A stretch of DNA of 64,000 nucleotides from Streptomyces sp. 3214.6. Its GTDB lineage: Bacteria > Actinomycetota > Actinomycetes > Streptomycetales > Streptomycetaceae. The notes below the pieces were generated by a model that saw only the letters and a list, made by a program, of their open reading frames with translations, did not search any database and was not told the DNA's origin. The stretch lies in the NCBI RefSeq assembly GCF_900129855.1, contig NZ_LT670819.1:6882001-6946000 (forward strand), read 5' to 3'. Position 1 is the stretch's first letter. Every line of letters starts with the position of its first letter. A program made the position numbers and the translations under genes. Positions 15,205-24,500 of the stretch are shown here, piece by piece.

Positions 15205-18200
15205 TCAGGACAGCGACTTGATCGCCTGCCAGCCCGTCGTGCCGACCGCCACCGGGGTGCCCACGAGCCCGCTCGCCCGGCCCGGCACGAACTCCAGGCC
15301 CGCCGACGTGTTGGCCGTCGTGGTCCACAGATCGGAGACCCCGTCGCCGTTGGTGTCGCCCGAGGCGGTGATCAGCGGCCGGGCCGCCGTCGTCCAACCG
15401 GTCGCGTACGCCGTCCGGTTGGCGCCCGCGCCCAGCGACGCCGGATCGGTGCCGCCGTCGGAGACCCCGTCGCCGTCCGCGTCGCCCGGACTGCGCCCGT
15501 GGTACAGCCACACCTCGCCGTTGGCCGTGTTGCGGCCGATCAGGTCGGTGAAGCCGTCGCCGTCCACATCGCCCGGGGAGGCGAGCTGCATGCCGCTCCA
15601 GCCCGAGTTCCCGATCAGATAGCCGGAGTCGACCGTGCCGCTCGCCTGGCCGGGCAGGAACCACAACTGGTCGCCGATCACCGCGACGAAGTCGGGATTC
15701 CGGAGCTCGCTGTCGGGCGTGATGTCGCCGACCGAGACGATCTGCTTGATGGCTGCCGTGTCCGTCGCCACCTCCGTCTCCGGGTCCGGGAAGACGTACA
15801 CCTCCTGCTTGGTGTCCTCGGTGAACTCGCCCTGCCCGTTGTTGGGATAGAGCCACAGCTTGCCGTCGGAGCGCCGGGCCACCAGATCCTCGTAGAAGTC
15901 CAGCGACCAGTCGCCCCGGTGCGTCAGCAGCGCCCCGTTCCAGCCGCCGCCGGAGGACAGCGGGATCATCGTGTCCACCTTGCCGCTGCCCGTCCCGCCG
16001 TACAGTCGCAGGTTGTTCGAGCCGTCCACGGCGAACAGGTCCGGCATGCCGTCACCGTTGACGTCACCGGGCTTGTCCGTCACACCGGGGCTCTTGACGT
16101 AGAAGCGGTACGGGTAGATCGGGCCGGGATTCTTCGCCGCGTCCACGGAACGGACGTACAGCGTGTGCGGTCCCGGCGTGAGCGGGGTGATTTTCGCCTG
16201 CGCCGGGCCACCCTTCGTCGTCGGCTTCGCCGAACTGCTCGGCGGGGTGCGGTCCAGGCCGTACAGGTACTCGGCGGTGTCCGACACGCCGTTGGCGCCG
16301 AACTCGAACACGCCCTCGGTGCGCGCCAGCGCGCCCTCGACCGGCTCGATGTCGGGCGTCGTCTCGGGGTACAGGTCGTCCTTGGAGTCGACGGTCGGCA
16401 TCACCGTCGGCGCGGTCGGGTCGAAGCCGAAACGGCAGCCGGGCGCGCCCTGCGTCGGCGTCCAGTCGGAGGCGAAGGCCGCGTCAGCGGTGTCCTCGGC
16501 CTGCGCCTTCCACGAGAACTGCCCGCCGCTCGCGCCCTTGTGCTGGTCGAGCAGCGACTTCGGCACGACGACCCGCGCCTGCGCGCCCTTGGAGTCGGTC
16601 GACTTGACGGTGACCTTCACCCGCTTGTCGAAGATGATCCCGGGCGACACGTCGTGCTTGCCGGTGGCCCACAGGTGGAACTGGACGTTCACCGCCCCGC
16701 CGTCCGGGTCCCAGGCCTGCGCGGTGAGCGTGACGTCCGTGTTGCCGACCGTCACGTACGAGGAGCCGTTGCCGCACTCGGTGGTGCTCACCTTGGTGCT
16801 GGGGATGGTGTCCAGGGCCCACGGGGCCTTCGGCAGCCGGTTGAACTCGACGATCAGCTTGGCATCCGGCTTGAACTTCTTCCAGCTGTACTCGTCCTTG
16901 TTGTCCTCCGCGCTCTGCGGGGCCCGCAGACCGAAGGTGATGTTCGACCACTTGCTCGCCGCGGCTTTGACGGCCGCGTCCTTCGCGTCGAAGTCGACCG
17001 CCGCGTTCGGGCAGCCGAACGTCTCATTGCCGTGCGCGACGCTGCGGCTGTCCTGGCGCGTCGACCAGGAGGGCTGCTTGTTCCAGGTGGTCGACGAGCT
17101 GATCGACCCCGTCAGATACAGCTCTACCGGCTTGGGCGTGCAGGACCAGGAGTGCGTCTCGGTGATCTGGAACTGCGCGTCGATCACCTTCACGCCCGCC
17201 AGGAACTTGGAGCCCACGCGGAAGAAGGAGCGGGCCGTGCCGCCCGTGGACGACTCGTAGCCGACGCGCGCCTCGCTCGTCGTACCGCCGTCCCAGCCCG
17301 TGCCGTTCCAGTAACTGCTCGTCGGATGCGGCTTGTAGGCGATCGTCCAGGCCTCGCGGGTGCCGGTCATCCGAGGGTCGATGTAGACCGGGAACTCGGT
17401 GTCCGGGGCGTCGAGCAGGTTCTGATCGGGTGTCAGGACAACACGGTCGTCGGCCACTTCCACGCCGACCTCGCTGCTCTTGGTGCCCGGGGTGAGCGGG
17501 GAGGGGTCGGAGACGGGGCCGGAGACGGGGCCGGCCGTGGACGCCGTTCCGGCTGCGGTCGAGCGCAGGCTCTTGAGCGCCGGGGCCTGTTCCGCCGTCC
17601 CCGACGAGTCCCACATCCGGGCCGTGGAGGAGGCGAACACGGTCTGCCCGGCCGCGTTGACCGCGCTGAGCGTGCCCGTCTCCGCGTCCTCACGCAGGTC
17701 CAGGCCCTCGGTGCGCAGGCCGAAGCCGATCTGCGCGAGCTCCGGGCGGTCGGCCGCCTCGGGAGTCTTCACGATCAGCGCCTGACTGAAACCGTCCACG
17801 CTCGCCTTCACGGCCAGGTCGACGCCCGGGAAGACCTCCCGATAGGTCGCCGTGGGGCCGTCGAGCACCGGCTCGGGAAGGTCTTTCGGCCAGGTCAGGG
17901 CCAGTTTGCCGGCACGGTCGGAGAGGGTGACGAGGCGGTTGTCGCCGCCGGCCGAGAACGTGACCCGGCCGGGTGCCGCCTTGGGCTGGATCCGGCCGGC
18001 CGTCTCGGCGAGCGTGGTGTCCACCGGCGTCCATGCACCCTCGCGTTTCACGCGCACGGGCAGGGTGTGCTGGGTGTGGCGGAGGTTGCCGTTGGGTAGT
18101 GCGTGAGTCTCGCTGGTCTCGGTGCGCTCGGACACCAGCTCCACGGGCTCACCGGTCTCGGCGGCCTGCCGGAGGGCGTCCTGTTCGGCGTCCGCGGCCA

Positions 18201-18357
18201 CCGTCGCGGAGTCGGTGGCCGAGCCGGCGGTGTCGGTCGCGACCGCGGTGAGCGGCGTCAGCCCGAGCGTCCCGCCGGCGAGCGCCGCGACGAGCGCGAG
18301 GCGCGCCGAGCGCCCGTTCCGGCGCGTCCGGCGCTGTCTTCGGGATGTGTCTGGCAT
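15205..18357 (-). CDS. Secreted DNRLRE/FG-GAP repeat protein, partner of the RHS protein
   Basis: A 1050-residue exported protein. A basic twin-arginine-rich start (RRQRRTRRNGRSAR) and hydrophobic ALVAALAGGTLGLTPL form the signal. The middle contains a DNRLRE-like carbohydrate-binding module (residues about 330-500, with WNKQPSW and ITFGLRAP). The last 300 residues are VCBS/FG-GAP repeats with calcium-binding loops such as DVNGDGMPDL, DVDGDGFTDL and DTNGDGVSDL. It is divergent from the RHS toxin gene across 235 bases. This recurrent pairing in Streptomyces suggests a cell-surface partner, carrier or adhesin for the toxin; that role is inference. Confidence 0.82.
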   Translation of the reverse strand: MPDTSRRQRRTRRNGRSARLALVAALAGGTLGLTPLTAVATDTAGSATDSATVAADAEQDALRQAAETGEPVELVSERTETSETHALPNGNLRHTQHTLPVRVKREGAWTPVDTTLAETAGRIQPKAAPGRVTFSAGGDNRLVTLSDRAGKLALTWPKDLPEPVLDGPTATYREVFPGVDLAVKASVDGFSQALIVKTPEAADRPELAQIGFGLRTEGLDLREDAETGTLSAVNAAGQTVFASSTARMWDSSGTAEQAPALKSLRSTAAGTASTAGPVSGPVSDPSPLTPGTKSSEVGVEVADDRVVLTPDQNLLDAPDTEFPVYIDPRMTGTREAWTIAYKPHPTSSYWNGTGWDGGTTSEARVGYESSTGGTARSFFRVGSKFLAGVKVIDAQFQITETHSWSCTPKPVELYLTGSISSSTTWNKQPSWSTRQDSRSVAHGNETFGCPNAAVDFDAKDAAVKAAASKWSNITFGLRAPQSAEDNKDEYSWKKFKPDAKLIVEFNRLPKAPWALDTIPSTKVSTTECGNGSSYVTVGNTDVTLTAQAWDPDGGAVNVQFHLWATGKHDVSPGIIFDKRVKVTVKSTDSKGAQARVVVPKSLLDQHKGASGGQFSWKAQAEDTADAAFASDWTPTQGAPGCRFGFDPTAPTVMPTVDSKDDLYPETTPDIEPVEGALARTEGVFEFGANGVSDTAEYLYGLDRTPPSSSAKPTTKGGPAQAKITPLTPGPHTLYVRSVDAAKNPGPIYPYRFYVKSPGVTDKPGDVNGDGMPDLFAVDGSNNLRLYGGTGSGKVDTMIPLSSGGGWNGALLTHRGDWSLDFYEDLVARRSDGKLWLYPNNGQGEFTEDTKQEVYVFPDPETEVATDTAAIKQIVSVGDITPDSELRNPDFVAVIGDQLWFLPGQASGTVDSGYLIGNSGWSGMQLASPGDVDGDGFTDLIGRNTANGEVWLYHGRSPGDADGDGVSDGGTDPASLGAGANRTAYATGWTTAARPLITASGDTNGDGVSDLWTTTANTSAGLEFVPGRASGLVGTPVAVGTTGWQAIKSLS

Positions 18358-18592
18358 GGGCGAATCCCCCCGGAGTCCGTTGCCGTGCGAGCCCCGTCCC
18401 GGGGGCCGCCGCGAGCCCTTTCACCTGGGCCGCGTCGCCGAACAGTACACGCGACATGGCCAGTTCTTTGCCAAGGTATGGCGAAAGTGGGGATTGCCGC
18501 ATTGCCTGCGCATTACTTGTCAGGGTGATCGACAGCGCTTACTGTCTGACCGTTCAACACTCGGTCACACAGAGTGAGGGGGAGGTTCTTTT
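18358..18592. promoter_or_regulatory. Divergent promoter region of the FG-GAP and RHS genes
   Basis: The 235-base gap is clearly less GC-rich than the flanking genes and serves both directions. GGGGGAGG (18579-18586) is the ribosome-binding site of the RHS GTG start. A short symmetrical element, gacag-cgctta-ctgtc, lies at 18530-18545. No -35/-10 pair is convincing enough to name. Confidence 0.5.
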
Positions 18593-21500
18593 GTGGACCA
18601 CTTGATAAGACAATTGCGCTATTTCGGTCACTGGACCAGATTCACGTCCCTGTTCGTGGGGCTCGTGCTGTTCATCGGGCTGATACCCGACGACGCGAGC
18701 GCCGCCTCGGGGAGCACCCGGATCTCCGACGTCAAGCGCGATCCGTCCGTCCCGGGCCGGGACTTCAGCAAGAAGCGGCCCGCCACGCGCGACGAGGCCA
18801 CGGGCGCCTTCAAGCCCGCCGCGGGGACCGTCCCCGCCCGCACCTTCACCACCCTGGTCACCGACCGGCGCGACAAGCTGCCGAAGCGGGCGCCGCTGAC
18901 CGCCGGCGCCGAACCGGGTACGACGCCGGGAGCGACTCCCGTACAGGCCGGCCCGGTGAAGGTCCGTCAGCCCGCGGCCCAGGCGGCCAAGGCGGCCCGT
19001 GCTGCCGCCGCGGATCCCGGCAGCGCCGTCCAGGTCCAGGTCAAGGACGCGACCGCCGCCCGCAAGGCCGGGGTGCAGGGACTGCTGTTCACGGCGGCTC
19101 CCGCGAAGAACGGCCTCGGTCCCGCCGCGTCCGGCACGGTCGAACTCGAGCTGGACTACGCCTCGTTCAAGGACACCTACGGCGGCGACTGGGGTTCCCG
19201 GCTCCGCCTCTACCGGCTTCCGGCCTGCGCGCTGACCACACCCGAGCTGGAGCGCTGCCGTACCCGCAGCGCGCTGCCCGGCGCCAACGACGCGTCCGCG
19301 CACACCGTTTCGGGCAGCGCCGACCTGGCCGCCGCGAGCGCCGCGCCCGCCGTGTTCGCCGCCGCCGCCGAGGCCTCCGGCCCCGGGGGCAGTCACGCGG
19401 CGACCTCGCTGTCGCCGTCCGGCTCCTGGATGGCGGGCTCCTCCTCCGGCGGCTTCTCGTGGAGCTACCCGATCGAGGCCCCCGAGGTCCCCGGCGGTCC
19501 GCAGCCGGAGGTCGAACTCTCCTACTCCTCCCAGGCCGTGGACGGCCGTACCGCCTCCACCAACGCGCAGTCCTCCTGGATCGCCGAGGGCTGGGACTAC
19601 GAGCCCGGCTACATCGAGCGCCGCTTCCGCTCCTGCTCGGACGACAAGGATCCGATCAAGGACGACAAGGGCGTCGAGCAGAAGCCCAACAACTCCGGTG
19701 ACAGCGGAGACCTGTGCTGGGGCTCCGACCACGTCGTGATGTCCCTGGGCGGCAACACCACCGAACTCGTCAAGAAGGACGGCACCGACGACTGGCGCCC
19801 CGCCGACGACGACGGCTCCCGCCTCCAGCGCAAGACCGGCGCCGCCAACGGCGCCAAGGACGGCGAGCACTGGGTCCTGACCACCACCGACGGCACCCAG
19901 TACCACTTCGGCCTGAACAAGCTGCCGAACGCCCCCGACGGCACCGTCACCAACTCGGCACTCACCGTCCCGGTGTTCGGCAACCACCCGGGCGAGCCCT
20001 GCCACGCCACCGCGTTCATCGACTCCGACTGCGCCCAGGCCTACCGCTGGAACCTGGACTACGTGGTCGACCCGCTCGGTGACGCCATGACCCTGTGGTG
20101 GACCAAGGAGACCAACTTCTACGGCCAGAACATGAAGGCCGACCAGCAGATCTCCTACACCCGCTCCGCGCAGCTCGCCCGCATCGACTACGGCCTGCGC
20201 TCCGACAAGCTGTTCGGCGTCCAGCCGGCCGGCCGGGTCGCCTTCACCACCGCCGAACGCTGCATCCCCACCACGACGTTCGACTGCGCCGAGGCCAAAC
20301 GCACCGCCGCCAACGCCAAGAACTGGCCGGACGTGCCGCTGGACCAGGAGTGCGCGTCGGGCGCCAAGTGCACCGACAAGTACTCCCCGACGTTCTGGAC
20401 CACCAAGCGCCTGACGAAGATCACCACCAGCGTGCTCTCCGGCAGCGCCCTGAAGACCGTCGACTCCTGGGCCCTGGAGCAGTCCTACCCGGCCACCGGC
20501 GACGGCACCTCCCCGGCCCTGTGGCTGGACGCCATCGCCCGCACCGGCCACGGCGCCGGCGCGACCGCCGCGATGCCGAAGGTCACCTTCGCCGGCATCC
20601 AGCTCGACAACCGCGTCGACAAGGTGGAGGGCCTGCCGCCCTTCTCCCGCTACCGGGTGCACGCCATCGACACCGAGACCGGCGGCCGCATCGGCGTCAC
20701 CTACTCGGCGCGCGACTGCCGGGCCCTGGAGCCCAAGCGGATGCCGGCGTCCCCCGAGTCCAACACCATGCGCTGCTTCCCGCAGTACTGGACGCCCAAG
20801 GGCGCCCTCAACCCGGTGAAGGACTGGTTCCACAAGTACGTCGTCACCGAGGTCCGCGAGGAGGACCTGGTCACCGACAGCCCCGCCAAGGTGACCAGCT
20901 ACGAGTTCCTCGGCGGCGCCGGATGGGCCTACGACGACAGCGAGTTCACCGAGAACAAGCACCGCACCTGGTCGCAGTACCGCGGCTACGAACGCGTCCG
21001 CACCCGCCAGGGCGGCGGCGACGACGTCAAGCAGCTCACCGAGCACCGCTACTTCCGCGGCCTGCACGGCGACAAACTGCCCTCCGGGACCCGCAGTTCG
21101 TTCGTCACCGACAGCGAGGGCACGTCGTACGCCGATCTTCCGCAGTACCAGGGACAGTTGCTGGAGCAGATCGCCTACGAGTCCGACGGCGGCCCCGTCG
21201 ACTCGGCGACCGTCACCACCCCCTGGGCGGTGAGAACGGCCACCCGTACCCGCGCCGGAACCACACCCCTGGAAGCGTGGATGACCCGCCCGGAGAGCGT
21301 CCGCACCCGCGAACGCGTCAAGGGCGACACCTGGCGCACCTCCACCGAGACCACAAAGTACGACAGCTACGGCCTGCCGTACGAGGTCGAGGAGAAGACA
21401 CCGGGCGGCAAGGTCCGCTGCTCCACCGTCGGCTACGCCCGCAACACCACCGCGTACCTGATCGAGTCGGAGTCCCGCGAGAAGACCGTGCTCGGCGCGT

Positions 21501-24500
21501 GCGGCACCATCGGCGGCGAAGTCGTCGAGGACACCCGCACGTTCTACGACAACCTGGCCTTCGGCGCCGCCCCCACCAAGGGGCTGCCCACCGAGGTCCA
21601 GGAACTGAACGGCAAGGGCGACGGCTACGTCACCATCGACCGCACCGAGTACGACATCCACGGCCGCGAGACCGCGACCTGGGACGCGGACAACCGCAAG
21701 ACATGGGTCGAGTACACGCCCGCGACCGTGGCCCGTCCGACGAAGCAGGTCTCCACCGACCCGCTGCTGCACACCGAGACCACGGTCTTCGACGACGTGC
21801 GCGGCCTGCCGCTCACCGAGACGGACGCCAACGGCAAGACGGCCACCATGCAGTACGACCCGCTGGGCAGGCTCCTGAAGGTCTGGGAAATCGACCGCGA
21901 CCCGGCGACCCAGACCCCGACGGCCACGTACGACTACGCCGTGCGCCGCGACGGGCCGACGATCACCACCGCGCGCACCCTGAAGGACGACGGCGAGTAC
22001 GCGGTCTCCTACGAGATCCTCGACGGTCTGATGCGCGAGCGGCAGACACAGGACGAGGCCGTCGGCACGGGCCGCATCGTCAACGACACCTTCTACGACA
22101 GCGCAGGCCGCAAGTGGAAGGAGAACGAGGGGTACTACAACACCGCCGAGCCCGAGGCGAAGCTCCTCCAGGTCGGCGACAACGAGGTCCCCTCCCAGAA
22201 CCGCACCCTCTTTGACGGCCAGGGCCAGCCCACCGCCGACATCACCTACTACCACGGCACGGAGAAGCTGCGCACCACGACCGAACGCGACGGTGACGTC
22301 TCCACGACGATCCCGCCGGGCGGCGACACCGTCACAGCCGTCTTCGAGGACGCCGAGGGCCGCGTCGAGAAACTGCGCGAGTACACCGACAGCGCACGCA
22401 CGAAGTGGCGGGACACCCTCTACCAGTACGACGCCCTCGGCAACCTGGAGAAGGTGACCGCCCCCGGCGGCGCCACCACCTCCTTCGAGTACGACAAACG
22501 GGGCCGCCAGACCGCGGTCGTCGACCCCGACGGCGGACGCACCGAGATGCGGTACGACAACGCGGACAACGTGATCGCGACCGTCGACCCGTTCCAGCGG
22601 ACCCTCGTCACCACGTATGACGGCGGCGGCCGGCCGACCACCCTGCGCGAGGGCAGCGACACCGGCCCCAAGCGCCTGGAGTGGACGTACGACTCCCTCG
22701 GCAAGGGCCTGCCCACCGCGCAGATCCGCTACGAGGGCGGCCGTGAGTACCGCGAAGAGATCACCGCCTACGACAACGCCTACCGGGTGAAGTCGTCCAA
22801 GACGGTGATCCCGACGGAGGAGACCGGCCTCGCCGGCTCCTACGAGTACAGCTACTCCTACACCCCGACCGGCAACCTCGCCTGGGTGGAGGTTCCCGGC
22901 CTCGGCGGCCTGACGACCGAGCGGGTCGTCTTCCGCTACAACTCCGACGGCCTGCCCATCTCCATCGCCGGCGCCTCGGCCTATCTGGCGGGCGTGGACT
23001 ACTCGGCGTTCGGCGAGGTCCTGCGCACGGACGCCGGCCCGGCCGGCAAGAAGGTCTACGGCTCGTACGTCTACGACGAGTTCACGCGCCGCCTGCAGTC
23101 GGCGACCTTCGACCGCTCGCTCGCCCCGGGCCGCATCAGCGAGACCCGGTTCGGCTACGACGAGGCCGGCAACGTCACCAGGATCACCGACGTGCCCGGC
23201 AGCGCCTCCCCGGACGCGGGCAAGACGGACACCCAGTGCTTCGTGTACGACAAGCTGCGCCAGATGACCTCGGCGTGGACGGCGAAGACGGAGGAGTGCG
23301 CCGCGACCCCGACCAAGGAAACGGTCGGCGGTCCGGAGGCCTACTGGCAGTCGTACCAGTACGACGAGGCGGGCAACCGCAAGACGCTCGTCGAGCACGA
23401 CACGACCGGCGACCCGGCGAAGGACGTCACCCGCTCGTACCTGTACGGCAAGGCGGGCGTCGGCGGCCCCACCGCACTGGCCGAGATCAAGTCCGTCGGC
23501 CCGCAGGGCGAACGCCTCAGCACCTTCGCCTACGACAAGGCCGGCAACACCGTCGGACGCCAGAACGGCGGCACCGACCAGACGTTCGAGTACGACGTCG
23601 AGGGCCAGCTGCGCAAGGTGACCGAACCGGTCGAGGGCGGCGGTGCGAAGACCACGTCGTACCTCTACGGCGCGAACGGCGAACGCCTCATCCGCACCGG
23701 CGCGGACGGCAGCCGCACGCTGTACCTGGCCGAGGCGGAGCTGACCGTCAACGCGGCCAACGACAGCGCGAAGGCGGAACGGTTCTATCCGCACCCCGAC
23801 GGATCGACGACGGTCCGCGCGACCGGCGGCGCCCGTCAGCTGATGCTCGCCGACCACCACGGCACGTCCCACACGGTCGTGGACATGGTCGACCCGGCCA
23901 TGGGCGTCACACGGCGCAAGTCGATGCCGTTCGGCGAGGCCCGGGGGCAGCAGCCCGCCGCCTGGCCCGGACAGCGCGGCTTCGTCGGCGGCACGGTCGA
24001 CAAGGACACCGGCCTGACCCGCCTCGGAGCCCGTGACTACGACCCGGCGACGGGCCGGTTCCTCCAGGTCGACCCCATGGTCGACTACGGCCAGCCGGCC
24101 ACGATGAACGCGTACGCCTACAGCAACAACGCCCCGGCCACCTTCTCCGACCCCTCGGGCGAGTTCTTCCCGGTCGTGGTCCTGGCCGGCATCGCGGCCC
24201 GCATCGCCATCCAGGCGGCGATCCGCGCGGCAGCCCGCCGCGCGGCGATCATCGCGGCCCGCAAGGCGGCGCAGGCGGCGGCCCGTCGGGCGGCGGCGCT
24301 GGCCCGCAAGCGCGCCCTGGAGGCCGCGAAGCGCGCGGCGGCGAAGGCGAAGCGGGAGGCGGCCCGCAAGGCGGCCGCGGCGAAGCGAGCCGCGGCGCGC
24401 AAGGCCGCGGCCCGCGCGGCGGCCAAGCGGGCGGCGGCCCGCAAGGCGGCAGCCCAGGCCCGCGCCCGCGCGGCCCGGGCGGCGGCGAAGAAGGCGGCGG

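Noticed and set aside
15040..18099. A 1019-codon plus-strand frame opposite the FG-GAP gene
   Set aside because: No motif, Arg/Val/Gly-rich, entirely explained as a shadow of the minus-strand gene.
18554..23872. A 1772-codon open frame on the minus strand opposite the RHS gene
   Set aside because: It is a GC-bias shadow: its composition is Val/Gly/Arg-rich without domains, while the plus-strand frame has clear RHS motifs and a ribosome-binding site.
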